This document shows, piece by piece, positions 43,792 through 53,954 of a DNA stretch of 64,000 nt. The notes under the pieces were generated by a model, which ran no database searches, was not told the DNA's origin, and saw nothing but the letters and a program-made list of their open reading frames with translations. Both the position numbers and the translations under genes were made by a program. The DNA is taken from positions 124,001 through 188,000 of the forward strand of contig CALUCE010000001.1 of assembly GCA_943914475.1 (NCBI GenBank), read 5' to 3'. Position 1 is the stretch's first letter; every line of letters begins with the position of its first letter. This DNA is from an uncultured Anaerococcus sp. Lineage in GTDB: Bacteria > Bacillota > Clostridia > Tissierellales > Peptoniphilaceae.

Positions 43792-45529
43792 AGTAATCAA
43801 CGGACCGGTTGTTACAGCAAGAAATGCTTCAAAATTAAAAATCAGAGAGATGGTTGCTGTAGGTAAGTTAAAACTAATCGGAGAAGTTGTTTCTATAGAA
43901 GGAGATTATGCCACCATCCAAGTTTACGAAGATACATCAGGACTTAAGGTAGGGGAAGAGATCGAAACTACAGGACGACCTCTTTCAGTAAAGCTAGGAC
44001 CTGGTATGGTTGGAAATATGTTTGATGGTATTCAAAGACCATTAAACAAGATTATGGAAGAAAATGGATCATTCATACCTTCAGGTGTAGGCCTTAAATC
44101 GCTTGATGATGACAAAGAGTGGCAAGTAGATATCAAGGTTAAAGAAGGAGATAAAATAAATTTCGGTGATGTATATGCTACTATCAAAGAAACCGAAACT
44201 ATAGAACACAGACTTCTTTCAAATTTAAATGGTGAAGTTGTTTCTGTTAAAGAATCAGGTTCCTATAGACTTGAAGATACTATTGTAAAGGTTAAAACAG
44301 AAAAGAGTGAAGAAGATTTAAAACTTTACCAATATTGGCCAGTAAGAAACCCAAGACCAGTAAGAAAAAATCTTCCCTTAAACGAAGTTTTGGTAACAGG
44401 ACAAAGAGTTCTTGATATATTCTTTCCTATAGCCAAGGGTGGTACTGTAGCTATCCCTGGCGGATTTGGTACAGGAAAGACTATGCTTCAACACCAACTT
44501 GCCCAATATGCTGATGCAGATATCATCGTATATATAGGTTGTGGAGAGCGTGGTAATGAAATGACCCAAGTACTAGAAGACTTCCCAAATCTTATTGACC
44601 CAAACACAGGCAGGGGACTTATGGAAAGAACCATCCTTATAGCCAATACATCAAACATGCCGGTAGCAGCAAGAGAAGCTTCTATTTACACAGGTATTAC
44701 CATAGCAGAATATTTTAGAGACATGGGCTATGATGTAGCCTTGATGGCAGATTCATCATCCCGTTGGGCTGAAGCCTTAAGAGAGATATCTGCAAGACTT
44801 GAAGAAATACCTGCTGAGGAAGGATACCCAGCCTATCTAGGCTCTAGGCTTTCACAATTCTATGAAAGAGGTGGATCAGTAGAAAACCTAAATGGGTCAA
44901 AAGGGTCAGTCACCTTGATAGGAGCTGTAAGTCCTACAGGTGGAGACTTCTCAGAACCAGTTACAGAAAATACTAGAAGAAGTGTAAATGTATTTTTAGG
45001 ACTTGATAAAAACCTAGCCTATGCTAGACACTATCCAGCTATAAACTGGTTATCATCTTATTCAAACTACCTAGAACAAATGAGAAACTACTATGAGGCC
45101 TTAACAGGAGAAGATGTAATAGCCTTGAGAAATGAAATGATGGAAGTTTTAACTGAAGAAGAAAAGCTCCAATCTATAGTAATGCTTGTAGGTAGAGATG
45201 CCCTATCTGCTTCACAAAAAAACATTATGGATACAGCTGCTCTTTTAAGGGTAGGTTACCTCCAACAAAATGCCTTTAATGATATAGACAAGTATGTTCC
45301 TTTGGAAAAACAAATCTTAATGCTAAAGGTAATAAAACATTATTTCGAAAGTGCCAAAAATGCCCTTGATGAGGGAATAGAATACGAAGACATCTATGAT
45401 GCAAACCTAATAGCAGAAATCACCTCTATGAAATATGATATAGAAAATGATAAGTTAGATAAGTTTGTAGATATTAATGCAAAGATAGATTCTTATTTCC
45501 AAAACATGGAAGTAGGTGATGTTCAATGA
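43775..45529 (+). CDS. ntpA: V-type ATP synthase catalytic subunit A
   Basis: Catalytic ATPase subunit, 584 residues. P-loop [10 protein letters not shown] (about 227-236), the non-homologous insert between the N-domain and the nucleotide domain typical of A subunits (about 110-200), catalytic Glu in GCGERGNEM, and [15 protein letters not shown]. It begins within the end of ntpE (17-nt overlap) and its stop overlaps ntpB by 4 nt. Confidence 0.98.
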   Translation: MTPTIKVINGPVVTARNASKLKIREMVAVGKLKLIGEVVSIEGDYATIQVYEDTSGLKVGEEIETTGRPLSVKLGPGMVGNMFDGIQRPLNKIMEENGSFIPSGVGLKSLDDDKEWQVDIKVKEGDKINFGDVYATIKETETIEHRLLSNLNGEVVSVKESGSYRLEDTIVKVKTEKSEEDLKLYQYWPVRNPRPVRKNLPLNEVLVTGQRVLDIFFPIAKGGTVAIPGGFGTGKTMLQHQLAQYADADIIVYIGCGERGNEMTQVLEDFPNLIDPNTGRGLMERTILIANTSNMPVAAREASIYTGITIAEYFRDMGYDVALMADSSSRWAEALREISARLEEIPAEEGYPAYLGSRLSQFYERGGSVENLNGSKGSVTLIGAVSPTGGDFSEPVTENTRRSVNVFLGLDKNLAYARHYPAINWLSSYSNYLEQMRNYYEALTGEDVIALRNEMMEVLTEEEKLQSIVMLVGRDALSASQKNIMDTAALLRVGYLQQNAFNDIDKYVPLEKQILMLKVIKHYFESAKNALDEGIEYEDIYDANLIAEITSMKYDIENDKLDKFVDINAKIDSYFQNMEVGDVQ

Positions 45530-46905
45530 AAAAACAATATACAAAAATCAAAAAAATTGAATCATCAATTATTGAATTAGAAAAAGTTGTCGATGTACCT
45601 TATAAGGCAGTTGTTTCTATCCATGCTTTGGGAATGGACTTTATAGGTCAAGTTGTAAAAATCGACGATGATTTGATAACTGTAGAAGTCTTTGCTGATA
45701 CTCAAGACTTCTCACTAGATGATGTAGTAATTAGATTTGAAGAAAAACCATTGGAAATCCCACTTTCTGAAAAAATTCTAGGAAGAACCTTTAATGGTAT
45801 AGCAAGACCTATAGATGGAGGAGGAGAAATCTATACAGATGACTTCTATCCAGTAGAAGGACAACCTTTAAACCCTGTGTCTAGGCTATATCCAAGGGAC
45901 TTTATCCAAACAGGAATATCTGCTATAGATTCACTTACAACCTTGATCCGTGGTCAAAAATTACCTATATTTTCAGGGTCAGGTCTTCCCCACAATGAAA
46001 TAGCAGCCCAAATAGTAAGACAGGCTAAACTTAAAACTGATGAAGATTTCTGCTTTGTTTTTGCAGCTATGGGAATCAAAAAAGATGAAGCCATGTTCTT
46101 TGATGATGCCTTTAAAAAAGCAGGTGTAAAGGACAAGGTAGTAATGTATGAAAACCTAGCAGATGATCCTATTATGGAAAGGCTTATAACACCAAAATGT
46201 GCTCTTACAGCTGCAGAATATCTTGCCTTTGAAAAGAACAAACACGTTTTGGTAATAATTACTGATATGACCTCTTATGCAGAAGCCCTAAGAGAAGTTT
46301 CATCTATCAGACAAGAAGTTCCTTCCCGTAAAGGCTATCCAGGTTACTTGTATTCAGACCTTGCAAGCTTGTACGAGAGAGCAGGCATGATAAATGGAGT
46401 AGAAGGCTCTGTAACCCTTATTCCAATTTTAACCATGCCAAACGATGATATAACCCACCCGATTCCAGACCTTACTGGTTATATAACTGAAGGACAAATA
46501 GTTATAGACAGAAACCTATACCAAAAAGGTGTATATCCACCTATAAATGTTCTTCCTTCTTTATCAAGGCTTATGAAGGATGGTATTGGAGAAGGCTATA
46601 CCAGGGCTGACCATGAAGATCTTATGAACCAACTTTATGAATCATATTCTAAAGTTCAAGATGTAAGAAGTATCTCACAAATTGTTGGAGAAGATGACCT
46701 TTCAGATGTAGATAAAAAATACCTAGAATTTGGAAAAGTTTTTGAAGATAAGTTCTTAACTCAAGACCAATACGAAAACAGAGAACTAGAAAAAACCTTG
46801 GATATGGGTTGGGATATTTTAAAAATCCTACCTCTTACAGAAATCCACAGAGTTTCCAAAGAAAATAAAGCTAAGTACCTAGGTGATGACAATGGCTCAA
46901 ATTAA
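45526..46905 (+). CDS. ntpB: V-type ATP synthase subunit B
   Basis: Non-catalytic nucleotide-binding subunit of the A3B3 ring, 459 residues. Signature regions: [24 protein letters not shown], the degenerate P-loop position [14 protein letters not shown], and LTDMTSY-like [16 protein letters not shown]. The ring contact [22 protein letters not shown] is intact. Starts inside ntpA's stop (ATGA overlap). Confidence 0.98.
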   Translation: MKKQYTKIKKIESSIIELEKVVDVPYKAVVSIHALGMDFIGQVVKIDDDLITVEVFADTQDFSLDDVVIRFEEKPLEIPLSEKILGRTFNGIARPIDGGGEIYTDDFYPVEGQPLNPVSRLYPRDFIQTGISAIDSLTTLIRGQKLPIFSGSGLPHNEIAAQIVRQAKLKTDEDFCFVFAAMGIKKDEAMFFDDAFKKAGVKDKVVMYENLADDPIMERLITPKCALTAAEYLAFEKNKHVLVIITDMTSYAEALREVSSIRQEVPSRKGYPGYLYSDLASLYERAGMINGVEGSVTLIPILTMPNDDITHPIPDLTGYITEGQIVIDRNLYQKGVYPPINVLPSLSRLMKDGIGEGYTRADHEDLMNQLYESYSKVQDVRSISQIVGEDDLSDVDKKYLEFGKVFEDKFLTQDQYENRELEKTLDMGWDILKILPLTEIHRVSKENKAKYLGDDNGSN

Positions 46906-47533
46906 ATTACCAGCAACCAAAGCCAACCTTATAAAGGCCCAAGATCAGCTAGATCTTATGAACCAAGGTTATGATATCCTTGATAAAAAAAGAAAGGCAC
47001 TCTTACAACAATATAACCTTAAGATTGATGAAAGAAATAAGGTTAATGACGAAGTAAATAAAACTATTAAATCAGTTCATAAGGCTATAAAAAAGGCCAT
47101 TATATCTATAGGAGAAGAAGGAATTAGTGAACTTGCTGGATCTATACCAGAAGATGATTCAATCTCTCTAGAAGAAATAAGCTTTATGCAAACTACTATG
47201 TACAAAATAGGCTTTAAGGAAAAGAAACTTGACCTTTCTTATTCCTTCTATGCTACAAATTCTATCTTTGACCAAGCCTTGAAAGCCTTAAATGATTTAA
47301 AGAAAAAAGTTTATAGACTTGCAGAACTAGATACTACAATAAATAACCTTAACAAAGAAATGAAAAAGACTTCAAAGAAAGTAAATTCATTGGATAAGGT
47401 ACAAATACCAAAATATAAAGATTTAATCAAAGATATTTCTTCCCAAATAGAAGAAAGAGGAAGAGAAGAGTTCTCTAAAACAAAAATGGTTAAAGAAAAG
47501 AAGATTAAAAAAGAAGAAGATAGCTTAGGATGA
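46892..47533 (+). CDS. ntpD: V-type ATP synthase subunit D (central shaft)
   Basis: Central axle of the rotary motor, 213 residues forming an antiparallel coiled coil. N-terminus [20 protein letters not shown] and C-terminal half [26 protein letters not shown] match the family. The ATG at 46892 follows AGGTGATG; an in-frame GTG/ATG a few codons earlier (46883) is possible. It overlaps ntpB by 14 nt and ends the operon, with its stop codon inside the terminator stem-loop. Confidence 0.95.
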   Translation: MAQIKLPATKANLIKAQDQLDLMNQGYDILDKKRKALLQQYNLKIDERNKVNDEVNKTIKSVHKAIKKAIISIGEEGISELAGSIPEDDSISLEEISFMQTTMYKIGFKEKKLDLSYSFYATNSIFDQALKALNDLKKKVYRLAELDTTINNLNKEMKKTSKKVNSLDKVQIPKYKDLIKDISSQIEERGREEFSKTKMVKEKKIKKEEDSLG

Positions 47534-47555
47534 GCCCTAAGCATCTTCTTCTTTT
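47523..47555 (+). terminator. Terminator of the V-ATPase operon
   Basis: GCTTAGG (47523-47529) pairs with CCTAAGC (47536-47542) around a loop holding the ntpD stop codon (TGA, 47531-47533). A T/C-rich tract follows (TCTTCTTCTTTT). The convergent oxidoreductase gene ends 15 nt further on. Confidence 0.7.
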
Positions 47556-47557
47556 AT

Positions 47558-48529
47558 TTATGGTCTAATAACATATTTCACTCCATGGGCACCCTTGGTT
47601 TCCATCAAAGAGTGGAGTTTTGGGATGTCTTTAAAAGTGTGGTATTCAATCTTGTCCTCTAGGAGGAGACCTTTTTTAAAGTATTGGTTTAAATCATTGG
47701 CGTTTGTTTTTAAATCGTCTACTCTTGCACGACTAAGGACAAAACCTACAATCTTCTTTCCTTTGGTGTAAAAGTCTAGGGGATTAAAGTTGGTTGATTT
47801 TGGGGCTGTGATAATAGTTACTTGTCCATTTAGGTCTAGAAATTCTATGTTGTGGGCTAAATCTATTTTACCTGAAGTATCTATTATGTGATTTATTGGT
47901 ATTTCTTTACTTACTTCTCTTAATTCTTCTATTTTTTCTTCTTTATAAGAGAAGACTTGGTTAGCTCCAAGTTTTTTTAGAAAGTCAAAATCTTTTTCTG
48001 CTGAGGTTGTAAGTACTTTCGCACCCATATCATGGGCACATTGGACTAGCTTTCTTCCTACATTACCGCCTGCTCCTTCTATGAGAATGGTGGAATTTTC
48101 ATTTAACTTCATCATATTTTTACAAACTAGATTAGCTGTTGATGATGAATGGACAGAAGCCAAGACTTTATTAGGATCTACTCCTTTGGGTATCTTATAG
48201 AGCCTATTTGCATCAACCACTACATATTCAGAACTTGCTCCCATTCTTCCATCAAATCCAGCAGAGTTTGTCCAAACAAGGTCACCTTGGGAAAATTCTT
48301 GAACATCTTTACCCAAATCTACTACATAACCGACCAAGTCTCTACCAGTTATGGCTGGATTATTAAGCTTAGTTTTATATAGACCTTTTCTTATAATGAT
48401 ATCTACGTTATCTATTGTTGTTGCTTGAACTTTTACTAGTACTTGCTTATCTTTTGGAGAAGGTATATCCATATCTATTTCTTCCAAGACTTCTGCTGAA
48501 CCAAATTTTTTAAATCCAATAGCTTTCAT
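47558..48529 (-). CDS. Zinc-independent medium-chain dehydrogenase/quinone oxidoreductase-like protein
   Basis: MDR-superfamily NAD(P)H-dependent oxidoreductase, 323 residues. N-terminal GroES-like domain (MKAIGFKKFGSAEVLEE), Rossmann domain with GAGGNVGRKLVQCA (about 153-166), and C-terminal tail ending in GVKYVIRP. The Cys/His zinc ligands of alcohol dehydrogenases are absent, and the overall pattern is that of quinone/alkenal reductases. Substrate unknown. Transcribed alone toward the V-ATPase operon. Confidence 0.88.
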   Translation of the reverse strand: MKAIGFKKFGSAEVLEEIDMDIPSPKDKQVLVKVQATTIDNVDIIIRKGLYKTKLNNPAITGRDLVGYVVDLGKDVQEFSQGDLVWTNSAGFDGRMGASSEYVVVDANRLYKIPKGVDPNKVLASVHSSSTANLVCKNMMKLNENSTILIEGAGGNVGRKLVQCAHDMGAKVLTTSAEKDFDFLKKLGANQVFSYKEEKIEELREVSKEIPINHIIDTSGKIDLAHNIEFLDLNGQVTIITAPKSTNFNPLDFYTKGKKIVGFVLSRARVDDLKTNANDLNQYFKKGLLLEDKIEYHTFKDIPKLHSLMETKGAHGVKYVIRP

Positions 48530-48609
48530 TTTCTTTCCTTTCTATATTTATATATATCTTTTCTATTTATAATAATTAATCCTTTTTATTTATACCCATA
48601 TTTTTCTTA

Positions 48610-48645
48610 AGAAGAAAAGCCCTGTAAACTTTCTTACAAGGCTTT
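48610..48645 (-). terminator. Terminator after rodA (minus strand)
   Basis: TTACAAGGCTTT (48634-48645) pairs with AAAGCCCTGTAA (48616-48628, minor mismatch). On the minus strand the stem is followed by TTCTT. It ends the rodA transcript before the oxidoreductase gene. Confidence 0.8.
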
Positions 48646-48658
48646 ATCTATATATGTG

Positions 48659-49822
48659 CTATTTATTTTTTTCTGCTAGGGCTCTAGGGTTTTGTATGGT
48701 TAGGGTTTCTGCTTCACTTGTTTCTATATCATAGTAGGTTTTTTGTAGGGAAGCTGAAAGGCAAAGTCCTACGTTTATCAAGGATATTAGTTGGAAAGTA
48801 CCACCGTAGGAGAAGAATGGTAGGGGAATACCTGTAACTGGCATTATACCAATTGTCATTCCTACATTTTCAAAGATGTGGATAAAGAACATACCACATA
48901 TGCCTGCAACTAAAAGGCTGATAAATGTATTGTTTGATTTTTTTATGATTGATATTTGCCTAAAGATTAGAACAGCAAATAAAACCAACATTAGCAAGGA
49001 TCCTATAAATCCTAGCTCTTCTGCAAGTACAGAAAAGATATAGTCTGTTTCTTTTTCTGGTATATAGCCATATTGGGATTGGGTTCCTTGCATGAAGCCA
49101 CGTCCCCTGAGCATACCTGAGCCTATGGCTATAAGACCTTGTTGTTGTTGCCAACCAGATCCTGATGTATCTCTTGCTGGATCAAGGAAGTCCAGGATTC
49201 TGTTGGCTTGGTAACCTTCTAGGTTTAAAAGCATAAGCACAAAAGCTACAAGACTTATTGTTAAAAGGATTATGATCCATTTCCAGTCAAGTCCACCTAC
49301 AAAAAGCATTACAGCTATAAAGAATAGGTATACCATAGCTGTACCAAAGTCTGGTTGTAGCATAATTAAAAAGACTGGTAGACCGGCTATAATAAGAGTT
49401 CCCAATAAAACTGGTAGTTCATTTATCCTGTTTTTGTACTTGTCCATGTGGGCAGCCAAAACAAAGATTAGACCAACTTTGGTAATCTCTGATGGTTGGA
49501 AGGATATAGGACCCAATACCAGCCAGGAGTCAGAGCCCCATTCTTGTCCACCTCGTCCAAATACTACTGTAAGTCCCAAAAGAAAGATGGATAAGAAATA
49601 GACAGGTATATATATTTTTTTGAGAACATCAAGGTCCATAGTACATATTATTATAATTAATAAAAACCCTAAAAGGGTAGAGAAAATTTGACTTTTTATA
49701 GGTGCTAAGCTTCCAGCATAGGCTGAATACAAAACAAATATTCCATAGACACTTAAGAGAACTGCACTTAAAAGCAGTAAGATGTCTAGCTGTTTTAAAG
49801 ATTTCTTTTTCAAATTAAACAT
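48659..49822 (-). CDS. rodA: Rod shape-determining SEDS-family glycosyltransferase RodA
   Basis: Integral-membrane peptidoglycan polymerase working with a class B PBP. The 387-residue product has about ten membrane helices, starting near residue 12, the QPSEITK motif, LQPDFGTAMVY, and the conserved C-terminal PFFSYGGTFQLISLINVGL. RodA is favoured over FtsW by NRILDFLDP and overall length, though the two are close. Cognate PBP and mreBCD are not in the window. Confidence 0.93.
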   Translation of the reverse strand: MFNLKKKSLKQLDILLLLSAVLLSVYGIFVLYSAYAGSLAPIKSQIFSTLLGFLLIIIICTMDLDVLKKIYIPVYFLSIFLLGLTVVFGRGGQEWGSDSWLVLGPISFQPSEITKVGLIFVLAAHMDKYKNRINELPVLLGTLIIAGLPVFLIMLQPDFGTAMVYLFFIAVMLFVGGLDWKWIIILLTISLVAFVLMLLNLEGYQANRILDFLDPARDTSGSGWQQQQGLIAIGSGMLRGRGFMQGTQSQYGYIPEKETDYIFSVLAEELGFIGSLLMLVLFAVLIFRQISIIKKSNNTFISLLVAGICGMFFIHIFENVGMTIGIMPVTGIPLPFFSYGGTFQLISLINVGLCLSASLQKTYYDIETSEAETLTIQNPRALAEKNK

Positions 49823-49903
49823 TTTATCACTCCACTTCTTCTGCTATTATATAATACAAAAAATTCATATTCAATGAGTATTTTTCTATAGGATAAAGAT
49901 GGG

Positions 49904-49909
49904 TATAAT
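49904..49909 (+). promoter_or_regulatory. Candidate -10 for nth
   Basis: TATAAT at 49904-49909, 37 nt before the predicted nth start. No clear -35 is seen upstream. The divergent rodA promoter also lies in this gap. Confidence 0.4.
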
Positions 49910-49945
49910 ATAGGTGTAGATAAAATTTATGTAGAGGTGGTTTAG

Positions 49946-50590
49946 ATTTTAAGTAAAGATCAGATTAATGAAGTTGTTGAAATATTTGAAGAAACCTATC
50001 CAGAGGTTGATAGTAGAAGTTTTTTGCACTTTACTACTCCCTTTGAGCTATTAGTAGCAACCATCCTGTCTGCTCAGTGTACAGATGTAAGGGTAAATAT
50101 GGTTACTGATGTAATGTTTAAAGAAGCCAATACGCCAGAAGACTTTGCGGATATGGATATTTCTCAAATAGAAGAATATATTATAACTTGTGGCCTATAT
50201 AAGACCAAGGCTAAAAATATCAAGGCTACCAGCAAAATCTTAGTAGAAGATTATGATTCCAAGGTTCCTTCAAGTATGAAAGAACTTTTAACCCTACCAG
50301 GAGTAGGAAGAAAGACTGCCAATGTGGTCTTGTCAAATGCCTTTGATGTGCCTTCTATTGCTGTAGACACCCATGTATTTAGGGTTTCAAACAGGATAGG
50401 CCTTGCAAATGCTAAGAATGTTTTAGATACAGAAAAGCAATTAAGGGAGAACTTGCCAGAAGAAAAGTGGTCTAAACTCCACCACCAAATTATTATTCAT
50501 GGAAGAAAAGTATGTAAGGCAAGAAATCCCCTATGTGAGGAATGCAACTTCTCAAAGATTTGTGAATATTATAATAAGGGAGCCATATGA
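49946..50590 (+). CDS. nth: Endonuclease III (ATT start)
   Basis: DNA glycosylase/AP lyase removing oxidised pyrimidines. The frame is open back to a TAG at 49943; the only codon with a fitting Shine-Dalgarno (GAGGTG, 49934-49939, 6-nt spacing) is ATT at 49946, giving 214 residues, the usual length. The N-terminus LSKDQINEVVEIFEETYPEVD matches the family; a start at the TTG at 50024 would delete the first helix. HhH-GPD active site: LPGVGRKTANVVLSNAF (Lys) and VDTHVFRV (Asp). The [4Fe-4S] Cys set is C-x6-C-x2-C-x5-C (CKARNPLCEECNFSKIC). Confidence 0.88.
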   Translation: MLSKDQINEVVEIFEETYPEVDSRSFLHFTTPFELLVATILSAQCTDVRVNMVTDVMFKEANTPEDFADMDISQIEEYIITCGLYKTKAKNIKATSKILVEDYDSKVPSSMKELLTLPGVGRKTANVVLSNAFDVPSIAVDTHVFRVSNRIGLANAKNVLDTEKQLRENLPEEKWSKLHHQIIIHGRKVCKARNPLCEECNFSKICEYYNKGAI

Positions 50591-51429
50591 TTAAATTATT
50601 TGCTTTTGACCTTGATGGAACTGTTCTTAATTCCAGATCTATGATAGATAAAGAAACTATTGATGCTTTTAAAAAGCTTGATGAAAATGGTATAAAGTTT
50701 GTCTTTGCAACAGGTAGAGTTACTACAAGTGTTGCCTATTTTATGGAAAAGACTGGAGTGGATAATCCGCTAGTAGCCAATAATGGTGCTGCAATATTTT
50801 TAAATAAGGATACTCTTTTAAAAGAGTCCTATATTGATACTGATATCCTCAAAAGGCTTAGAGACTTTGCCAAGACCAGAGGACTATACTATCATTTTTA
50901 TGATTTAAACACTTATTATTCAGAATACTTGGTTAATGCTAGACTTAAGCATTTAGAAAAAGAAGAGGATACAGGATATGGCTATCAGGTAAATATATCC
51001 ATATCAGAAGATCCCATAGAACAGCTTAGCATAAACAATTCTAAGGCTTTTAAATTCCAAATTTTTGCTGATGAGGAAAAAGGCTTTAACAAAGATGACA
51101 TGATAAGAGAGTTGGTCGACGAGTTTGGGGATGATTTATACGTAACTTCATCAGGGGAATATTTTATAGAAATTATGGCCAAAAATGTAAGTAAGTGGCA
51201 GGCAATTATGGAAATAGCCAAAACTTTGGGTATAAAGAAAAGTGAAATAGCTGCCATTGGTGACCAGGATAATGACTATCCAATGATAGCAAATGCTGGT
51301 CTAAGCTTTGCTATGGGAAATGCTATAGATTCTATAAAAGAAGTAGCAGACTATAGGGTTTCTAATAATGACGACTATGGTGTTGTAGAGGCTATAGAAA
51401 AAGTATTGGAGCTAAATAAAAATGTTTAA
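50587..51429 (+). CDS. Cof-type HAD-IIB family phosphatase
   Basis: Haloacid dehalogenase-like hydrolase, 280 residues. Motif I is FDLDGTVLNS (Asp8 and Asp10), motif III K at about KNVSKWQA, and motif IV GDQDNDYPMI. Cap type IIB by its placement between motifs II and III. Likely a broad-specificity sugar-phosphate phosphatase. The ATG overlaps the nth stop by 4 nt. Confidence 0.92.
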   Translation: MIKLFAFDLDGTVLNSRSMIDKETIDAFKKLDENGIKFVFATGRVTTSVAYFMEKTGVDNPLVANNGAAIFLNKDTLLKESYIDTDILKRLRDFAKTRGLYYHFYDLNTYYSEYLVNARLKHLEKEEDTGYGYQVNISISEDPIEQLSINNSKAFKFQIFADEEKGFNKDDMIRELVDEFGDDLYVTSSGEYFIEIMAKNVSKWQAIMEIAKTLGIKKSEIAAIGDQDNDYPMIANAGLSFAMGNAIDSIKEVADYRVSNNDDYGVVEAIEKVLELNKNV

Positions 51430-51883
51430 TATAGTTTTAATATCTCCAGAATACCCAGGCAATGTTGGAAATATTGGCAGAACCTGTGTTTTAACCGAGT
51501 CTAGACTACACTTGGTAAGACCATTTAAGTTTGATTTTTCAGATAAGGCTTTAAAAAAAGCGGGTATAGATTACTGGGATAAGCTAGATTTAAGAATCCA
51601 TGATTCTTTGGATGAATTTCTAAACTATATAGAAGATAAGGACTTTTACTTAGTTGAAACTGGAAGTGACACTGTATATTCAGATGTTGACTTTAAGGAA
51701 GGTGCCTATCTAATATTTGGTAGAGAAAAAGAAGGAATTGATAAGAGTTTACTTGAAAAGTATAAGGAAAGAATAATTACTATTCCAATGACCAATAAAA
51801 TCCATAGGTCTTTAAATTTAGCAAATTCTGTTTCAATTGTAGTTTATGAAGCTTTAAGACAAAATAATTTTAATATGAGGTGA
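51422..51883 (+). CDS. trmL: tRNA (cytidine(34)-2'-O)-methyltransferase TrmL
   Basis: SPOUT-class methylase modifying the wobble base of tRNALeu. The 153-residue product starts MFNIVLISPEYPGNVGNIGRTC with the N-terminal motif, LIFGREKEGIDKSLLE and IPMTNKIHRSLNLANSVSIVVYEALRQ, which is the knot motif. It overlaps the HAD gene by 8 nt and ends 5 nt before trxB. Confidence 0.94.
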   Translation: MFNIVLISPEYPGNVGNIGRTCVLTESRLHLVRPFKFDFSDKALKKAGIDYWDKLDLRIHDSLDEFLNYIEDKDFYLVETGSDTVYSDVDFKEGAYLIFGREKEGIDKSLLEKYKERIITIPMTNKIHRSLNLANSVSIVVYEALRQNNFNMR

Positions 51884-51888
51884 TATAT

Positions 51889-52815
51889 ATGTATGATTTA
51901 ATAATTATTGGAGGAGGACCAGCAGGACTAACTGCAGGCCTTTATGCAGGAAGGGCAAAACTTAAAACCCTAATCATAGAAAAGGAGGTAGCTGGAGGAC
52001 AAATATCAGGAACCAATGCAGTAGATAACTATCCTGGATCAATGCCAAACCCAACTGGTATGAGCTTATCCGAAAGAATGCTAGAACAAGCAGAAGAGTT
52101 TTGTGAAGTTGTTTATGACGAAGTAACAGAAGTAGAACTTGAAGGCAAGGTAAAGACTATTAAGACTTCTTCTAAAGAGTACCAAGCAAAAACTGTTATC
52201 ATATCCACAGGTGCTTCACCAAGAAAACTTGATGTAAAGGGTGAAAAAGAATACACGGGCGTTTCTGTTTCTTACTGTTCAACCTGTGATGGACCTTTCT
52301 ACCAAGGACTTGATATCTATGTAGTAGGTGGAGGAGAAGCTGCCCTAGAAGAAGCCCTATACCTAACCAGATTTGGTAGAAAAGTTACTATTATCCACAG
52401 AAGAGAAGGATTAAGAGCTTCTCAAGTAGTTATAGATAAGTGTAAGGCTGAACCTAAAATAGAATTTGCTTTAAACTATGTTGTAGAAGAAATTAAAGGT
52501 GACAAAGAAGCCAAAGAACTTTTAGTTAAAAACACCAAAACTGGAGAAGAAGAAATCTTTAAAACAGAAGATGATACACCATTGGGACTTTTCGTATTTA
52601 TTGGAAATATTCCTCAAACAAAGTTGTTTGAAGGTGTAATTGATATGGAAAATGGGTATATAAAGACTGATGAGGATATGAAGACCAATGTTGAAGGTGT
52701 GTTTGCAGTTGGTGATACAAGAATCAAGAGGATTCGTCAAATGGTAACTGCCACTTCAGATGGATGTATCGGTGCAGAGATGGCTAACAAGTATCTTAAC
52801 GGGGAAGCTTGGTAA
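51889..52815 (+). CDS. trxB: Thioredoxin reductase
   Basis: FAD/NADPH enzyme reducing thioredoxin, 308 residues. FAD motif GGGPAGLTAGLYAG (residues 8-21), redox disulfide CSTCDG, NADPH motif GGGEAALEEALYL with HRREGLRAS, and C-terminal GVFAVGDTRIKRIRQ. Chosen start is ATG 51889 after AGGTG; an in-frame GTG at 51880 is part of the ribosome site. Last of the nth-trxB group. Confidence 0.95.
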   Translation: MYDLIIIGGGPAGLTAGLYAGRAKLKTLIIEKEVAGGQISGTNAVDNYPGSMPNPTGMSLSERMLEQAEEFCEVVYDEVTEVELEGKVKTIKTSSKEYQAKTVIISTGASPRKLDVKGEKEYTGVSVSYCSTCDGPFYQGLDIYVVGGGEAALEEALYLTRFGRKVTIIHRREGLRASQVVIDKCKAEPKIEFALNYVVEEIKGDKEAKELLVKNTKTGEEEIFKTEDDTPLGLFVFIGNIPQTKLFEGVIDMENGYIKTDEDMKTNVEGVFAVGDTRIKRIRQMVTATSDGCIGAEMANKYLNGEAW

Positions 52816-52821
52816 AAAAAT

Positions 52822-52849
52822 TTGACAGAAGTTTTTCAATTAGTAAAAT
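52822..52849 (+). promoter_or_regulatory. Promoter for gap (glycolytic genes)
   Basis: TTGACA (52822-52827), 16-nt spacer, TAAAAT (52844-52849), followed by AGGAGG just before the gap ATG at 52889. Transcription of the whole gap-eno set from here is likely, partly ended by the hairpin after gap. Confidence 0.7.
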
Positions 52850-52888
52850 TAATGTATAAGTTATGAAAAATCTTAGGAGGAAATAATA

Positions 52889-53896
52889 ATGACAACAAAA
52901 GTAGCAATTAACGGATTTGGTAGAATAGGTAGACTTACTCTCAGAAGAATCAATGAAGTAGCTGAAGATATCGAAGTTGTAGCAATCAATGACCTTATTG
53001 ACAAAAAAGGATTATTGTATGCTTTCAAATACGATACAGCTCAAGGCAGATTCCAAGGAGATGCAGAACTTACTGATGACGGATTCAAAATTAATGGAAA
53101 AGACATCAAAGTATTTGCTGAAAAAGACCCAGCAAACCTTCCATGGAAAGACCTTGATGTAGACGTAGTTCTAGAATGTACTGGATTCTTTACTAAAAAA
53201 GAAGCTGCTGAAGCTCACATCGAAGCAGGAGCTAAAAAAGTACTAATTTCTGCACCTGGTAAAGGTGACATGAAAACTATCGTATATGGCGTAAACCACG
53301 ACATACTTGATGGAAGCGAAACAGTTGTTTCTGCAGCAAGCTGTACAACAAACTGCCTAGCTCCAATGGTAAACGTACTAATTAAAGAATTCGGATTTGT
53401 ATCTGGTCAAATGTCTACAATCCACGCTTACACAGCTACACAAGCTATCCAAGACACACCTGCTTCTAAGAAAGACTTAAGAGGTGGACGTGCTGCTGCT
53501 CAAAATACAATCCCAGCATCAACAGGTGCTGCAAAAGCTGTAGGACTTGTACTTCCAGAAGTAAATGGTAAACTTGATGGTTCTGCTCTAAGAGTACCAA
53601 CAATTACCGGTTCAATCACAGAACTTTACTCAGTACTTGAAAAGAAAGTAACAGTAGAAGAAGTAAATGCAGCTATGAAAAAATATGAAAATGATGCATT
53701 TGCATATACAGAAGATGATATAGTATCAAGTGATATCATTGGATACCCAGCAGGTTCGATCTTTGATTCACAACTTACAAAAGTTGTAGAAGGTGAAGAT
53801 GGAACACAAGTTGTTAAGACAGTTGCTTGGTATGATAATGAAATGGGATACGTATCTAACTTAGTTAGAACACTTCACTATCTAGCAAATCTTTAA
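52889..53896 (+). CDS. gap: Glyceraldehyde-3-phosphate dehydrogenase (NAD-type)
   Basis: Glycolytic enzyme producing 1,3-bisphosphoglycerate. The 335-residue product has the NAD motif [13 protein letters not shown], catalytic Cys in [13 protein letters not shown], and the C-terminal [16 protein letters not shown]. Codon use is highly biased, like nifJ. A hairpin ends 22 nt after the stop, so expression may exceed that of the downstream genes. Confidence 0.98.
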   Translation: MTTKVAINGFGRIGRLTLRRINEVAEDIEVVAINDLIDKKGLLYAFKYDTAQGRFQGDAELTDDGFKINGKDIKVFAEKDPANLPWKDLDVDVVLECTGFFTKKEAAEAHIEAGAKKVLISAPGKGDMKTIVYGVNHDILDGSETVVSAASCTTNCLAPMVNVLIKEFGFVSGQMSTIHAYTATQAIQDTPASKKDLRGGRAAAQNTIPASTGAAKAVGLVLPEVNGKLDGSALRVPTITGSITELYSVLEKKVTVEEVNAAMKKYENDAFAYTEDDIVSSDIIGYPAGSIFDSQLTKVVEGEDGTQVVKTVAWYDNEMGYVSNLVRTLHYLANL

Positions 53897-53908
53897 GAGT
53901 TAAAAATA

Positions 53909-53932
53909 GGCGGGATAAGTCTCGCCTTTTTT
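53909..53932 (+). terminator. Terminator after gap
   Basis: GGCGGGA (53909-53915) pairs with TCTCGCC (53920-53926, one G-T pair), followed by six T. It lies inside the gap-pgk interval, so it may act as partial attenuation between gap and pgk. Confidence 0.88.
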
Positions 53933-53954
53933 CAAGCTAATTACGAGGAGTATT

